A DNA stretch of 64,000 nt from Nocardia sp. NRRL S-836 (GCF_001279525.1 NZ_LGDY01000119.1:1-64000), one strand, 5' to 3'. Shown: positions 52,032-63,999, numbered from the stretch's first letter. The notes: generated from the letters alone by a model not told the origin. Made by a program: numbers and translations.

Positions 52032-53693
52032 ATGAGATATCGGGTCGTTTCGGCGTGCGCGGCGGTGCTCGTGGTGGCCGGGCTGGTCAGCCCCGCCGGT
52101 GCCGCGGCGGGTGCGCGCCTCGCCGCCGCCTTCAGCCAGACATCGGTGTGGGACAGCGGATACGGTGCGAGCTACACCCTGAGCAACACCGGTGGCGCGG
52201 CGTCGGCGGCGTGGACGGTCGAGTTCGACCTGCCCGCCGGCAGCACGGTCAGCAGCTCGTGGAGCTCGGTGCGCAGCCAGACCGGGCAGCACTACCGGTT
52301 CACCAACGTCTCGTACAACGGCGTCATCGCGTCGGGTGCGAGCAAGAGCTTCGGCTTCAACGTCGCCGGGCTCGGCACCCCGTTGTCCTGCACCGTGAAC
52401 GGAGCACCGTGCGGTGGCGGCGGCAACCCGCCCGCTGACACCACCGCGCCGTCGGTGCCCCAGGGACTGCGGACCACCGCCGTGACGTCCAGCTCGGTCA
52501 GCCTGAGCTGGAGCGCGTCGACCGACGACGTCGGCGTCACCGGTTACGAGGTGCTGCGCGACGGCGTGGTGGCCGCGACCGCCACCACGACGTCCGCCAC
52601 GGTCGGCGACCTGGCCCCGGACACCGCCCACACGTTCCAGGTCCGCGCTCGTGACGCCGCCGGCAACACCTCCGCCGCCAGTGGCCCGGTCAGCGCGCGG
52701 ACCCTGCCGGGCAGCGGCGGACCGGTCGTGGACGTCGCCACCGCCGCGCAGCTGACCGCCGCGCTCGCGAACGCCGCACCGGGCCAGACCATCAGGCTCG
52801 CCGCCGGCACCTACCGCGGCTCGTTCGTCACGCAACGGGCCGGCACCGTCACCGCGCCGATCACCCTCACCGGCCCCGCGAGCGCCGTGCTGGTCAACGA
52901 CGGCCCTTCGGGCGAGGCGCCGTCGTGTCCGGTGCCCACGGCCGGCTGGGACTCCGGCTACGGCCTGTGGCTGGTCGACGCCCCCTACTGGACGCTGACC
53001 GGCTTCACCGTGGCGGAGTCCAAGAAGGGCATCGTCCTCGACAACTCCCACCACGTCACCATCGACGCCGTGTCCGTGCACCACGTGGACGAGGAGGCGG
53101 TGCACTTCCGGCGCTCGTCGGCCGACGGCGTGATCCGCAACTCCACGATCACCGACACCGGGCTCGTCCAGCCCGGCTACGGCGAGGGCGTCTACATCGG
53201 GTCGGCGGGCTCGAACTGGTCCTGCCACGGCAACTCCGGTGGTGCCGACCGGTCCGACCGGGTCCAGGTCGTCGGCAACACCATCGGCCCGCGCGTCGCC
53301 GCGGAGCCGATCGACGTCAAGGAGGGCACGCACGCCGGTGTCATCCGCGGCAACACCTTCCACGGCCAGGGCATCACCGGGCAGAACTCGGCCGACTCGT
53401 GGGTCGACGTCAAGGGCATCGGGTACCTGATCGAGGACAACACCGGCACGTTCGCGTCACCGGGCACGTTCGTCAACGGCTACGAGACGCACAACCCGAG
53501 CAGCACGCCGTCGTTCTCGAACGGCTGCGGGAACGTGTGGCGCCGCAACACCTCCGACCTCGGCGGCGTCGGCCAGTACGCCATCAAGATCACGTCGGTG
53601 TCGCAGTGCGGTGGGAACCCGAACGTCGTGCACTCCTCGAACACCGTGACCAACGCGGTCACCGGGCTCACCAACATCCCCGTCACGCCCTGA
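52032..53693 (+). CDS. Secreted CBM2-FN3-beta-helix protein
   Basis: 553 residues from ATG 52032. Signal peptide 1-24; CBM2-type cellulose-binding module (about 27-130: AAFSQTSVWDSGYGASYTLS, terminal CTVNGAPC); Pro/Gly linker; fibronectin III (about 140-230: VPQGLRTTAVTSSSVSLSWS); then a right-handed parallel beta-helix of pectate-lyase type (235-553: AQLTAALANAAPGQTIRLAA, repeated HHVTIDAVSVHHV-like turns). No specific catalytic residues were recognised. It could be a polysaccharide lyase or binding protein for plant cell wall. It sits between two siderophore genes of the opposite strand and ends 9 bp from the ABC gene. Confidence 0.85.
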   Translation: MRYRVVSACAAVLVVAGLVSPAGAAAGARLAAAFSQTSVWDSGYGASYTLSNTGGAASAAWTVEFDLPAGSTVSSSWSSVRSQTGQHYRFTNVSYNGVIASGASKSFGFNVAGLGTPLSCTVNGAPCGGGGNPPADTTAPSVPQGLRTTAVTSSSVSLSWSASTDDVGVTGYEVLRDGVVAATATTTSATVGDLAPDTAHTFQVRARDAAGNTSAASGPVSARTLPGSGGPVVDVATAAQLTAALANAAPGQTIRLAAGTYRGSFVTQRAGTVTAPITLTGPASAVLVNDGPSGEAPSCPVPTAGWDSGYGLWLVDAPYWTLTGFTVAESKKGIVLDNSHHVTIDAVSVHHVDEEAVHFRRSSADGVIRNSTITDTGLVQPGYGEGVYIGSAGSNWSCHGNSGGADRSDRVQVVGNTIGPRVAAEPIDVKEGTHAGVIRGNTFHGQGITGQNSADSWVDVKGIGYLIEDNTGTFASPGTFVNGYETHNPSSTPSFSNGCGNVWRRNTSDLGGVGQYAIKITSVSQCGGNPNVVHSSNTVTNAVTGLTNIPVTP

Positions 53694-53702
53694 GGACCGG
53701 CG

Positions 53703-55406
53703 TCAGCGCGCCACCGCGAGCTGGTACCCGGCGTCCTTGTCGAGCAGCTCGCGGTGCGTGCCTTCGCCGGTGACCACGCCGTCGTCGAGCACGACCACCC
53801 GGTCGGCCACGTCCAGCAGCGCCGGGCTGCCGGTGATCACGACCGTGGTGCGGCCGCGCCGCAACGCGGCGATGTTGCGGGCGATCAGCAGCTCGGTCAC
53901 CGCGTCGACGGCGGTGGTCGGGTCGTGCAGCACCAGGATCTCCGGGTCCGCGGCCAATGCGCGGGCCAGCGACAACCGCTGCCGCTGGCCACCGGAGAGG
54001 TTCGCGCCCCGGTCGCGCACGGCGTAGTCGAGGCCTTCGGCGTGCAGTGCCACGACGTCGGTCAGCATCGCCGCCTCGACGGCCTCGCCGACCAGCCGGC
54101 TGGTGCCGGACGGGTCCACGTTGTCGCGCAACGTTCCCGCGAACACCTCGTGGTGCGCGGGGTTGACCAGCAGGTGCGTGCGGATGCTCTCGATCGTCAG
54201 CTCCGCCAGCTCGCGCTTGCCGACCCGCACCACGCCCGAGTACGACGCGGGCGGCACGTCGACGGACAGCAGCGCCGCCAGCTCGGCCGCGGCCTGCGGC
54301 TGGTAGGCGGCCACGGCGACGAACTCGCCGGGCCGCACGCTGAACGACACCCCGCGCAGCGTTCCGTGGTGCACGGCCTCCACCTCCAGGCCGCCGTCCG
54401 GGCCGGGTTCCGCCGCGCCGGGCGTCATGCGCGGCGGTGCGGCCAGCACGAGCGCCATCCGCTCCGCCGACGCCCGCGCGATCATCACGTACTTCGGCAT
54501 CTCGGAGAACAGCTTCAGCGGCTCGATCAGGAACTGCGCGAGGCCGACCGCGGTCACGAGCTGACCCAGGGAGATCTGCCCGTCGAACGTCAGCCAGCCC
54601 GCCCACAGCGTGACCGCCGCCGCCAGCAACGAGTTCAGCGCCAGCGCCGTGCCCGCGTACACGCCGTTGACCCGTGCCACGACGACCGACTGCTTCCTGG
54701 CCTCCGCGCTGACCCGGCGGTAGGACTGGAAGGCCTGGTAGCTGCCGCCGAAGCCGTGCAACGGCCGCAGGCCCGCGATCAGGTCCGACACCTTGGCGCC
54801 CGCCCGTGCCACCTTCGCCTGCTGCACCTGCGTGCTCGTGCCGATCCGGCGGGACATGAAGCTCAGCACGGTCAGGATCGCCGCCGTGCCCGCGAACACC
54901 GTGACGCCGAGCGGCACGCTGATCACCGCGAGCACGGCGCCCGCGATCGTGATCGACACCAGCGAGGCGATCAGCAGCGGCACCACCTCGATGATGTCCG
55001 CCGTCTGGTCCGCGTCCTCGGTGGCCACCGTCAGCACCTCGCCGGACTTGAGCCCGACGTCCCGCGCGACCGGCTGCAGACCGCGGTCGGCCACCGCGAC
55101 CCGCCACCGGTGCGCCTCGGTCGTGTTCGCCTTCTGCAGGATCCGCATGCCAAAGCGCCACGAGTACGACACCGTCGCCATCACGAGCCCGAGCGCGAGC
55201 AGCGCGAGCCCCAGCGAGCTGAGACTCCCGCCGCGCAACGCGAACTCGACGATCGCGCCGAGCACGATCGGCACGGCGGTCTCGGCGGCCTGGTAGGACC
55301 CCATCAGCAGGGTGCCGCCCGCCATCGCGGCCCTGTTGCGGCGCACCGCGATGCGCAGGACCTCTTTGCCGGTGCGGACTTCAGTGTTCGTCAAGGTGCT
55401 GCGCAA
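53703..55406 (-). CDS. Degenerate half of a type I ABC exporter (CchI-like)
   Basis: 567 residues from TTG 55406, overlapping the NRPS end by 26 bp (coupled). An exporter membrane domain with six helices (1-310) is followed by an ATPase domain. The latter has the signature [15 protein letters not shown], but where Walker A should be it reads [20 protein letters not shown] with no GxxGxGK[S/T]. The Walker B end reads [11 protein letters not shown], with His-Asp in place of Asp-Glu. It therefore cannot form a normal catalytic site and must pair with an intact partner, as in the paired CchG/CchI exporters of coelichelin loci. The partner is not in the window. Function: siderophore export. Confidence 0.88.
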   Translation of the reverse strand: MRSTLTNTEVRTGKEVLRIAVRRNRAAMAGGTLLMGSYQAAETAVPIVLGAIVEFALRGGSLSSLGLALLALGLVMATVSYSWRFGMRILQKANTTEAHRWRVAVADRGLQPVARDVGLKSGEVLTVATEDADQTADIIEVVPLLIASLVSITIAGAVLAVISVPLGVTVFAGTAAILTVLSFMSRRIGTSTQVQQAKVARAGAKVSDLIAGLRPLHGFGGSYQAFQSYRRVSAEARKQSVVVARVNGVYAGTALALNSLLAAAVTLWAGWLTFDGQISLGQLVTAVGLAQFLIEPLKLFSEMPKYVMIARASAERMALVLAAPPRMTPGAAEPGPDGGLEVEAVHHGTLRGVSFSVRPGEFVAVAAYQPQAAAELAALLSVDVPPASYSGVVRVGKRELAELTIESIRTHLLVNPAHHEVFAGTLRDNVDPSGTSRLVGEAVEAAMLTDVVALHAEGLDYAVRDRGANLSGGQRQRLSLARALAADPEILVLHDPTTAVDAVTELLIARNIAALRRGRTTVVITGSPALLDVADRVVVLDDGVVTGEGTHRELLDKDAGYQLAVAR

Positions 55407-58400
55407 TCGCCTCGGGGGTGGACAGGGCCAGCAGGTCGCGGATGGTGACGATCGGGCCGAACTCGCGGCGGAGCAGGCCGATCAGCCGCACCGCGAGCAT
55501 CGAGTGCCCACCCAGGTCGGTGAAGCCGCTCGCCATGCCCACCTCGTCGGGGTCGAGGTCGAGCGCCTCGGCGAACATCTCCCTCACCAGCGTCTCGGTC
55601 TCGGTCAGCGCGCGTTCGTCCTGCCTGGCCATCAGGGTGCCGAGCGGCCGGGCCTCGGGCAAGGCCGCCGTGTCGGCCTTCCCGTTGACCGTCAACGGGA
55701 TCGCGCCCACCTGCGCGTAGTGCGACGGCCGCAGGTAGTCCGGCAGGCCGGCACCGACCTCCGCCGCGATCGCCGGGATCTCCGCGCCGTCCTCCAGGAC
55801 GAGGTAGGCCGCGAGCCGGTACGCGCCGTCGACCTGCGGGTCGGACTGCGCGACGGCGGCGACGAACCGGACGTCCGGGTGGGCGGCGAAGCGCGCCTCG
55901 ACCTCGCCGAGCTCGACGCGGTGACCGCGGATCTTGACCTGCTTGTCCGTGCGGCCCAGGTACAGCAGGTTGCCGTCGGGACGGCGGATCACCAGGTCGC
56001 CGGTGCGGTACATCCGCTCGCCGGGCACCCACGGGCAGGCCACGAACCGTTCCGCCGACTGCCCCGGCTGGCCGAGGTAGCCGCGCGCGATGCCGACACC
56101 CGACACGTACAGCTCGCCCGCGACACCGTCCGGCACGGGCCGCAGCCACGGGTCGAGCACGTAGACGTCGGTGTTGTCGATCGCCACGCCGACCACCGGG
56201 TCGACGCAGTCGAACGTGCCGACACCGAGCGTGTTGATCGTGTACTCCGTCGGCCCGTAGAGGTTGTAGCCGACCGTGCCGGGGGTGTCGGCGAGCAGCT
56301 GCCACAACATCGGCGTCACCGCCTCACCGCCCAGCAGCACCAGCGCCGGCTTGTGCTCGGGGTCGTTCAACAGGCCTTCTGCCACTAGCTGCTGCGCGTA
56401 GGTCGGCGTCACGTTGATGACGTCGACCTCGTGCTCCAGGCAGTACCGCACGAGCCCGGTGGCGTCACGTCGCAGCTCCTCGTCGCAGATGTGCACCTCG
56501 TGGCCGTCGGCCAGCCACAGCAGCTCCTCCCACGACATGTCGAACGCGAACGACACCGTGTGCGCGATCCGGAACGTCCGGTGCCCGTGCTCGGCCAGCA
56601 CCGGCTCGAAGATCCGCCGCTGGTGGTTGACGAGCATGTTCGTCAGGCCCGCGTACTCGGTCACCACGCCCTTGGGCTTGCCGGTCGATCCCGAGGTGTA
56701 GATGGTGTACGCGGCGTGCCGCAGCCGGTCCGGGTCGTCCGGCGCGAACGTGACCACCGGCTCCGCGGCGGGCCACGGCCGGTCGAGCAGGAAGAGCTCG
56801 CCCCGGAGCCGCGGTGCGACCGCGCCGGTCGTGATGGTCAACACCGGCCGTGCGTCCTCGATGATCGCGGCGATCCGCTCGTCCGGGTGGTCGAGCTCCA
56901 ACGGCACGTAAGCCGCGCCGCAGCGCAGGATCCCGAACAACGCCACCACCCAGTCCAGCGACCTCGGCACCGCGATCGCGACCGAGGTCTCGACGCCGAT
57001 GCCGCGGTCGCGCAGCACCCCGGCCAGGTGCCGGCTGCGGTCCCGCAGCTGTGCGAACGTCATCGTCCTGCCGTGTGAGACCAACGCGACCCGGTCGGGG
57101 TTGCGGTCGGCCGCGACGTCGAACAGGTCGACCACCGTCCCGTTGCCGAAGTCGTTGGGCGCCTGGAGCTGCGGCCGCGGTCCGGTGCCGCGGATCGCCC
57201 CGACCGGCCCGTCGGCGAGCGCCAGGTCGGCCACGATCCGCAGGTAGTCCTCGAACAACCGGTGCGCCAGCGCGGGATCGGTGACCTCCGGCCGGTACTC
57301 CAGCTTGACCGTGAGCTGTCGGCCCGGCGTCACGACCCAGGTGAACGGGTAGTGCGTCGAGTCCTCCGACTCGTGGCCGACGATCCCGTTGACCGCGTTG
57401 AACTCCTCGAACGTGCTGTCGTCCAGGAAGTTCTGCAGCACGAACAGGTTGTCGAACAGCTGGTCCTGCCCGCTCGCGCGCTGGATCTCGCCCAGTCCGA
57501 CGTGCTCGTGGTCCATCGCCTCGACCCGGCGCGCCTGCACGCCGTGCAGGAACGCCGCCGTGGTGTCGTCCGGCCGTGCGGTCACCCGCATCGGCACGGT
57601 GTTGAGCAGCACGCCGACGATCCCGTCCGTGCCCTCGTCCTCGCGGCCGGAGACGGTCACGCCGAACACCGCGTCGCCGCGGCCGGTCTCGCTGCCCAGC
57701 AACAGCCCCAGCGCGCCGGTGACGACCGAGTTCAGCGTGACGCCGTGCCTGCGGGCGGCGGCACGGACGCGGTCGGAGGTCTCCACGTCCAGCGTCCGCA
57801 CGATCTTCGCGGGCAGACTGTCCGAAGTGGACCCATCACCGAGCAGCGTCGCACCGGGCAGGTCGGCGAGGTAGCCGGCCCAGAACCGTTGTGCGGCCTG
57901 CGCGTCCTTCGCCGCGAGCGCACGGGTGTAGCTCTCGAAGCTCGGCGTGGCGGGGGAGGAGTCGACCGGTTCGCCGGCCAGGAAGGCCCGATAGGCGTCG
58001 AACAGGTCGCGCAGCACGATCTCGCGCGACCACCCGTCCCACAGCAGCAGGTGGTAGCTGAACAGCAACGCGTCCCGGCCGTCCGGCAGCCGCAGCACGG
58101 TCAGCCGCACGAGCGGCGGCGCGTCGAGGTCGAAGCCGGTGCCCCGGTCCTCGACCCGCAACGCCTCGACGGCGTCCTCGTTCAGCACGTCGACCGTGCG
58201 CACCGGCACCTGACCGCCCGCCGTGAGGACCTGGACGGGCTCGCCGTCCTCGTCCGCGAACCCCGCGCCCACCACCGGGTGCTTGGCGATGACGTGCGCC
58301 ATCGCCCTGCCGAGCGCGTCCGCGTCGAGCCTGCGGTCGAACGTGAAGCAGCTCTGCGCCACGTACTGCCCGGCACCACCGGCCAGCTGCGCCTGGAAGT

Positions 58401-61400
58401 ACAGCCCGCGCTGCAACGGCGACACCGGCGCCGTGCGGCGCGCGGTGGTGGTGGCGTCCGCGATCCGTTCGAGCGCCAGCAACCACCGTGCCGCGATCTC
58501 GTCGGACACGTCCTCGCTCAACGCGAACGTCGCCCGCAGACTGCCCGTCGTCGTGTCGACCCAGGTGTTGACCTCGACCGCGTACGGACTCGGCTGCCGG
58601 CCCACGTCCACGTGCAGCGCCTGTGCCTCGCTGCCGCGGCCCAGGTAGTTGAACAGCACCTGCGGCCGGGGCAACGCCGCCAGCACCGGCGCGGTCTGCG
58701 GGTTGAGGTAGCGCAACTGCCCGTACCGCACGTGCTGCCGCTCGTCGGGCTGCTTCGCGGTCAGCTCGCGTGCGGCCTCGATCGGGTCGGTGTGCGCGCT
58801 CAGCTTCACCGGTGCGATGGAGGTGAACCAGCCGACCGTGCGCGTGTAGTCGTGGTGCTCGCTGATCGGCACCCGGCCGTGGCGCTCCAACTCGACGGTG
58901 AGGTCCGTCGGAGTGCCCTGGATCTCGGTGAGGGCGGTGCGCAACGCACCGGCCAGCAGCTCGGTCAGCCCCAGGCCGAGCGCCGCCGGGGCGGTGTGGA
59001 CGACCCGGTCGGTGATGTCGGCCGCGAGGTTGACGGTCACCTCGCGCACGTCACCGATCCGCGGCGTCAGCGGCGGGGCGTCCAGTGCGTCGATCCAGCG
59101 GGGGAGGTCGGCGCCGGAGTGCGCGGTGAGGGTGAGCGCTTCGGCGTAGGCGGTGAACGGGGTGGTGGCCGGAGCCAGGTCCTCGCCACGCATCGCCGTG
59201 GCGATGTCGTCGAGGAGGATCAGCCACGAGACCGCGTCCACCGCCAGGTGGTGGAGGACGACGACGAGGGTGTTCGTGCTTTCGAGCCAGTTGAACGCGG
59301 CCATGACGCCGGCCTCGGGGTCGAGGCGGTCGGCGGCCTCGTCGGCAGCGACCTGGGGGTCGTCGGTGCCGACGGCCACGACCTCGACCGCGCGGCCGGA
59401 CGTGGTTCGCTCGGCGTTGGCCGCACCTCCGCCCCCGCCCGCGCGGCTGGACGCGGTCCGCCCGGCGTCGGCCGCACCTCCGCCCTCGACCGCGCGGCCG
59501 ATCGTGGTTCGCTCGGCGTTGGCCGCACCTCCGCCCCCGCCCGCGCGGCCGGACGCGGTTCGCTCGGCGTCGGCCGCACTCCCGCCCTCGACCGCGCGGC
59601 TGATTCGCTCGGCGTCGGCCGCACCCCCGCCGCCGACCGCGCCGGCCACCCGCGGCTCGCCGAAATTGTCAGACCCGTTTGAGACGATAGGAGTGGGGGC
59701 CTGATCCCCCCAGGGGGCCCGCGAGTCGGGATCGATTCCGAGCGACCACACGCCGTGGGCGACGGTCAGCCGCATCCGCAGCACCGGGTGCGCCCGCAGC
59801 ACGGCCTCCGCTGCTCGCCGCGCGTCCGCGAGGCTGGCGCACTCCACCTGCCGGGCCTGGGCGAACCGCTTCAGCTCCCCGCCCAGCTCCCGCTGCCGCA
59901 GCACGATCGGCGTCGGCACGACCGGCCCGTCCGCCGCCTCCCGGCGGTCACGCGGGAGCCCCGCGTTCCCCTGAGGGCCACGCGGGGTGCCCGCGTGCTC
60001 GGCGAGCAGGCGAGGAGTCTTGTGCAGGAAGAGGTCGCGGGGTGTGAAGGAGAGGCCTGCCGCGCGGGCGCGGTTGACCACACCGATCGCGATGATGCTG
60101 TCGCCGCCGGCCATGAAGAAGTCGGTGTCGGCGTCCACAGCGGACCCCGGCAGCACGTCCGCGAAGATCCCCACCAGCGACTCCAGCGCGGGGCCGCCGT
60201 CGGCCACCACGGCGTCGTCCTCGGCACGGGCGCGTTCCACCAGTGCCCTGCGGTCGAGCTTGCCGTTCACGGTCAGCGGCAGCGCGTCGATCAACAGCAC
60301 CCGCTGCGGAACCATGTGCACGGGCAGCTTCGAGCCCAGGAACGTGGCAACGTCCGCGGAAGGCGTGCCGACCACGTGCGCGACGAGGTGGTCGGCGGTG
60401 TCGGCCACGGTCACCGCGACGTCGACGACGCCGGGCACCGTCCGGACCGCCGCCTCGACCTCGCCCAGCTCGATGCGGAACCCCTTGAGCTGCACCTGGT
60501 CGTCCGCGCGGCCGACGAACTCCAGCTCACCGTCCAGGGTGCGCCGCGCCAGGTCCCCGGTGTTGTACATCCGACCACCGCCGAACGGGTCGGCGACGAA
60601 CCGGGTCGAGGTCAGACCGGGGCGGTGCAGATAGCCGAGGGAGAGCTGGTCGCCGGCCACGTAGATCGCGCCGACCTGGCCCGGCGGTACCGGGCGCAGT
60701 GCGTCGTCGAGCAGGTACGTGCGCAGCCCGGGGATCGGGCCGCCGATCGGGCTGACGTCACCGGCCAGGAAGTCGGCGGAGTCCAGCACCCGGTGCGTGA
60801 CGTGCACGGTGGTCTCGGTGATGCCGTACATGTTGACCAGCTCGGGGCGGCCGGTGCCGTAGCGCTCGACCCAGCCGCGCAGCCGCGACAGGTCCAGCGC
60901 CTCGCCGCCGAAGACCACCCGGCGCAACGCGGGCAGCGGGTCCGACAGCCGGTCCGCCTCGATGAACTGGTAGAACGCCGACGGCGTCTGGTTGAGCACG
61001 GTCACGCCGCGCGCACGCACGAGCCGGTGGAAGTCGACCGGCGAACGGGTCAGGCCGTGGTCGGGGACGAGCAGCTCGCCGCCGTGCACCAGCGCGCCCC
61101 ACAGCTCCCAGACCGCGAAGTCGAACGAGTACGAGTGGAACTGGGTCCACACGTCGTCGGGGCCGAAGTCCATGTCCGGCTGGGTGTTCGCGAGCAGCGT
61201 CACCACGTTGCGGTGCGACACGACGACGCCCTTGGGCTTGCCGGTCGACCCGGACGTGTAGATCACGTACGCCGGGGTGCGCCAGTCGAACACCGGCAGC
61301 TCGGCGTCACCCGGCACCTCCTCGCCGTGCACGAGCACGCGCGCGTCGACACCGGCACGGGCCAGCAGCCGTTCGAACCGCTCCCGGTGCTCCCGCTCGA

Positions 61401-63999
61401 CCAGCACCACCTGCGGCGCCGAGTCGGCGAGCACGTACTCCAGGCGCTCGTCCGGGTAGGCGAGGTCCAGCGGCACGTACGCACCACCGGCCGACACGAT
61501 CCCCAGCAGCGACACGACCTGGTGCAGCGACCGGGGAACCGCCACCGCGACGCGCCTGTCCGGCCCGACGCCCGCGTTGACGAGCGACCGCGCCAGCCGG
61601 TCCTTCGCGTCGGCGAGCATCCCGTAGGACAGCCCCTCGGAGCTGCCGTCGAGGTGGCACATCGTCACCGCACGCGCGGACGGATCACGTTGTGCGGCAG
61701 CGTCGAACAGCTCCGACAGCGTCGCCGGCTCGACGACGGCCGCCGGACGCGCCTGCGTCAGCCCGGGCACGACGAGCGAACCCGACAGCAGCCCGGACAG
61801 CGTCTCCGCGAACGCCCGCAGCAGCCGCTCGGCACCCGCCGAACGCACCACCGTGGTGTCGTGGATGAGGTTGAACCGCGACGAACCGTCGTTGCCGCGC
61901 TCGACCACGAGGGTCAGCGGGTAGTGCGGCGCGCCCTCGTTGACGACCTCGGCGATCGTGAACGGGCCGCTCAACGACGTCACGTCGGTCGCCACGTCGA
62001 ACACCACGAGCGTGTCGAACGCCGACCCGTGCTCCGCCTGCCGCCCGATCCGGGTCAGCGACACGTGCTGGTGCGGCAGCACCGCGGTCTGGTGCTCGCG
62101 CACCGACGCCAGCAGCTCGGCGGCGGAGGTCCCGGAGGTCCACCGCGTCCGCACCGGGATCGTGTTGATGAACAACCCGGCCAGGTCGGCGATGCCCGGC
62201 ACGTCGGCGTCGCGGCCGGACACCGTCGACCCGAACACGACGTCCCGGCGGCCCAGCAACGCACCCAGCGTCACGCCCCACGCGCTGTGCACGGCGACGC
62301 TCAGCGGCACCCCGGCCGCGCGGACGGACTCGTCCAGGTCGGCCGGAGCGTCGAGCACCACGTCCGCGAAGTGTTCCGACGGCGTGTGCCCCTCCGCCAC
62401 AAACGACGGCCCCGGCAGCCCGGCGAGCTCGGCGGCCCACACCCGGTCGCTCTCCGCCGCGTCACCTGTGACCAGCCAGCGCACGTAGTCGGCGTAGCTG
62501 CCGCGCACGTGCACCGACCCCGGCGCCTCGTACTCGGCGAGCAGCGCGCGCAGCACCGGCGGCACCGACCAGCCGTCCGCGATGATGTGGTGCACCGTCT
62601 GCACCAGCACGTACCGGCCGGGCGCGGTGCGGATCAGCGTGAACCGCATCAGCGGCCCGCGCGCGAGGTCGAACCCGGCGACGCGGTCCCGTTCGGCGCA
62701 GGCGGCGATCTCCTCGCCGGTCATACCCTGACCGTCCACAGTGGAAAACCCTGGCCGCACACCGGACTCCAGCACCGACACCACCCGGCCGTCGGGCAGG
62801 CCGACGAACCGCGCGGCCAGGTTCGGGAACAGCTCCAGCACACGGGCCGCCGCCGCTTCGAGCCGTTGCGCGTCCACGGCGCCGGTCAGCGTCAGCAGCT
62901 GCTGCTCGACGTAGCGGTGCGACGACTCGTCGTCGAAGACCGAGTGGAAGTACAGGCCCTCCTGCAGCGGCGTCAGCGGCAGGACGTCGCGCAACGCCGG
63001 GCTGTCGAGCGCGTCGACGTCGGCCTGGGTGAGCGGCAGCAGGTCGAAGTCGCTGGGGGAGTGGCCACCCTCCGTCAACGCCGCCAGGTCCTCCAGCGCC
63101 CGCGTGAAGTACGCGCCGATCCGGCCGACGTCGGCGTCGGTGAACACCCCGGCGGGCCAGGAGATCACGGTGACGAGCTCCAGCTCGCCGCCGGCACCGG
63201 GTTCGGCGCTCGCGTTGAACTCCAGCGCGCGCGGCAGCCGCATCTGCGGGTCGCGCTTCTCACCGAGCTGCCCGGCGTTCTCCGCGAGCTGCCAGTCACC
63301 GGTCGTGCCACCGCCGAACCGGCCCAGGTAGTTGAACAGCACCTGTGGCCGCGGACCGCCGAGCTCGTTGTGCCGCAGGTACTTCAACGCGCCGTACGAG
63401 ACGCCGTTGCCGGGCACCCGCGCGAGGTCCTCCTTGACGCGCTTCACCGCCGCGGGCAGGTCGTCGACCGTGCCGGGGTCGACCGTCACCGGGAACAGCG
63501 TGGTGAACCAGCCGACCGTGCGCGACAGGTCCGGGTCGAGCGGCACGAACCGGCCCTCGCGGCCGTGGCCCTCCAGCTCGATGTGCGCGAACGTCTGGTC
63601 CTGCCCGTTGTCGCGCCGCCACTTCGCCAGCGCCACCGCCAGCCCGGTCAGCAGCACGTCGTTGACCTTCGCGTGGAACAACGCGGGCACGTCGCCCAGC
63701 AGCGCCGCCGTGGTCGACGCCCCGACCGTGACGGTACGGGTCCGTTCGCGCGCGACGACATCGTCGTCGGTCAGCTCACGACGGCCGAGCAGCGCGTCCA
63801 CACCCGGCAACGGCCGCCGGTAGTGCGCGAGGTCCGCGGTGAAGTCGGCCTGCTCCAGCAGCTGCGTCCAGCGCCGGAACGACGTCCCGACCGGCCGCAG
63901 CTCCACCGGAGCACCCGAGGACACCTGCTGCCAGGCCAGCGCGAGGTCGTCGAACAGGATCCGCCACGACACGCCGTCGATCACGACGTGGTGGATCAC
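55381..63999 (-). CDS. Coelichelin-type siderophore NRPS, C-terminal 2872 residues (5' end beyond the window)
   Basis: Order by plus-strand position: E1 (63999 to about 63060; [17 protein letters not shown]); C1 (62990-61800; HHIIADGW); A1 (61735-60240; [16 protein letters not shown]); PCP1 (FMAGGDSI, Ser codon 60097-60099); E2 (59930-58450; [15 protein letters not shown]) with a repetitive insert; C2 (58430-57200; HLLLWDGW, altered); A2 (57130-55690); PCP2 (LGGHSML, Ser codon 55501-55503). No thioesterase. Reading the ten specificity residues by hand gives DFWNVGMVHK for A1 (threonine) and DMENLGLINK for A2 (N5-hydroxyornithine). Thr followed by E implies D-allo-Thr. This equals the last two modules of CchH. 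Release probably needs the esterase at 50812. Confidence 0.92.
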   Translation of the reverse strand: MIHHVVIDGVSWRILFDDLALAWQQVSSGAPVELRPVGTSFRRWTQLLEQADFTADLAHYRRPLPGVDALLGRRELTDDDVVARERTRTVTVGASTTAALLGDVPALFHAKVNDVLLTGLAVALAKWRRDNGQDQTFAHIELEGHGREGRFVPLDPDLSRTVGWFTTLFPVTVDPGTVDDLPAAVKRVKEDLARVPGNGVSYGALKYLRHNELGGPRPQVLFNYLGRFGGGTTGDWQLAENAGQLGEKRDPQMRLPRALEFNASAEPGAGGELELVTVISWPAGVFTDADVGRIGAYFTRALEDLAALTEGGHSPSDFDLLPLTQADVDALDSPALRDVLPLTPLQEGLYFHSVFDDESSHRYVEQQLLTLTGAVDAQRLEAAAARVLELFPNLAARFVGLPDGRVVSVLESGVRPGFSTVDGQGMTGEEIAACAERDRVAGFDLARGPLMRFTLIRTAPGRYVLVQTVHHIIADGWSVPPVLRALLAEYEAPGSVHVRGSYADYVRWLVTGDAAESDRVWAAELAGLPGPSFVAEGHTPSEHFADVVLDAPADLDESVRAAGVPLSVAVHSAWGVTLGALLGRRDVVFGSTVSGRDADVPGIADLAGLFINTIPVRTRWTSGTSAAELLASVREHQTAVLPHQHVSLTRIGRQAEHGSAFDTLVVFDVATDVTSLSGPFTIAEVVNEGAPHYPLTLVVERGNDGSSRFNLIHDTTVVRSAGAERLLRAFAETLSGLLSGSLVVPGLTQARPAAVVEPATLSELFDAAAQRDPSARAVTMCHLDGSSEGLSYGMLADAKDRLARSLVNAGVGPDRRVAVAVPRSLHQVVSLLGIVSAGGAYVPLDLAYPDERLEYVLADSAPQVVLVEREHRERFERLLARAGVDARVLVHGEEVPGDAELPVFDWRTPAYVIYTSGSTGKPKGVVVSHRNVVTLLANTQPDMDFGPDDVWTQFHSYSFDFAVWELWGALVHGGELLVPDHGLTRSPVDFHRLVRARGVTVLNQTPSAFYQFIEADRLSDPLPALRRVVFGGEALDLSRLRGWVERYGTGRPELVNMYGITETTVHVTHRVLDSADFLAGDVSPIGGPIPGLRTYLLDDALRPVPPGQVGAIYVAGDQLSLGYLHRPGLTSTRFVADPFGGGRMYNTGDLARRTLDGELEFVGRADDQVQLKGFRIELGEVEAAVRTVPGVVDVAVTVADTADHLVAHVVGTPSADVATFLGSKLPVHMVPQRVLLIDALPLTVNGKLDRRALVERARAEDDAVVADGGPALESLVGIFADVLPGSAVDADTDFFMAGGDSIIAIGVVNRARAAGLSFTPRDLFLHKTPRLLAEHAGTPRGPQGNAGLPRDRREAADGPVVPTPIVLRQRELGGELKRFAQARQVECASLADARRAAEAVLRAHPVLRMRLTVAHGVWSLGIDPDSRAPWGDQAPTPIVSNGSDNFGEPRVAGAVGGGGAADAERISRAVEGGSAADAERTASGRAGGGGGAANAERTTIGRAVEGGGAADAGRTASSRAGGGGGAANAERTTSGRAVEVVAVGTDDPQVAADEAADRLDPEAGVMAAFNWLESTNTLVVVLHHLAVDAVSWLILLDDIATAMRGEDLAPATTPFTAYAEALTLTAHSGADLPRWIDALDAPPLTPRIGDVREVTVNLAADITDRVVHTAPAALGLGLTELLAGALRTALTEIQGTPTDLTVELERHGRVPISEHHDYTRTVGWFTSIAPVKLSAHTDPIEAARELTAKQPDERQHVRYGQLRYLNPQTAPVLAALPRPQVLFNYLGRGSEAQALHVDVGRQPSPYAVEVNTWVDTTTGSLRATFALSEDVSDEIAARWLLALERIADATTTARRTAPVSPLQRGLYFQAQLAGGAGQYVAQSCFTFDRRLDADALGRAMAHVIAKHPVVGAGFADEDGEPVQVLTAGGQVPVRTVDVLNEDAVEALRVEDRGTGFDLDAPPLVRLTVLRLPDGRDALLFSYHLLLWDGWSREIVLRDLFDAYRAFLAGEPVDSSPATPSFESYTRALAAKDAQAAQRFWAGYLADLPGATLLGDGSTSDSLPAKIVRTLDVETSDRVRAAARRHGVTLNSVVTGALGLLLGSETGRGDAVFGVTVSGREDEGTDGIVGVLLNTVPMRVTARPDDTTAAFLHGVQARRVEAMDHEHVGLGEIQRASGQDQLFDNLFVLQNFLDDSTFEEFNAVNGIVGHESEDSTHYPFTWVVTPGRQLTVKLEYRPEVTDPALAHRLFEDYLRIVADLALADGPVGAIRGTGPRPQLQAPNDFGNGTVVDLFDVAADRNPDRVALVSHGRTMTFAQLRDRSRHLAGVLRDRGIGVETSVAIAVPRSLDWVVALFGILRCGAAYVPLELDHPDERIAAIIEDARPVLTITTGAVAPRLRGELFLLDRPWPAAEPVVTFAPDDPDRLRHAAYTIYTSGSTGKPKGVVTEYAGLTNMLVNHQRRIFEPVLAEHGHRTFRIAHTVSFAFDMSWEELLWLADGHEVHICDEELRRDATGLVRYCLEHEVDVINVTPTYAQQLVAEGLLNDPEHKPALVLLGGEAVTPMLWQLLADTPGTVGYNLYGPTEYTINTLGVGTFDCVDPVVGVAIDNTDVYVLDPWLRPVPDGVAGELYVSGVGIARGYLGQPGQSAERFVACPWVPGERMYRTGDLVIRRPDGNLLYLGRTDKQVKIRGHRVELGEVEARFAAHPDVRFVAAVAQSDPQVDGAYRLAAYLVLEDGAEIPAIAAEVGAGLPDYLRPSHYAQVGAIPLTVNGKADTAALPEARPLGTLMARQDERALTETETLVREMFAEALDLDPDEVGMASGFTDLGGHSMLAVRLIGLLRREFGPIVTIRDLLALSTPEAIAQHLDEH
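59393..59667. repeat. 51-bp in-frame tandem repeat inside epimerization domain 2
   Basis: GGCCGCAC marks the units at 59419, 59470, 59521 and 59572 (51-bp steps), then 59617 (45-bp step) and a decayed copy near 59644. On the coding strand this is a 17-residue unit alternating [17 protein letters not shown] and [17 protein letters not shown], giving a 102-bp higher-order period. All unit lengths are multiples of three, so the NRPS frame is kept. Confidence 0.85.

Noticed and set aside
55381..55500. C-terminal thioesterase domain on the NRPS
   Set aside because: The protein ends about 40 residues after the PCP serine; there is no room for a thioesterase.
59393..59667. CRISPR array
   Set aside because: Units are 51/45 bp, adjacent without unique spacers, and are translated in frame within the NRPS; no cas genes nearby.
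57262..59682. 806-residue open frame antisense to the NRPS
   Set aside because: Shadow frame; NRPS motifs are unambiguous on the other strand.
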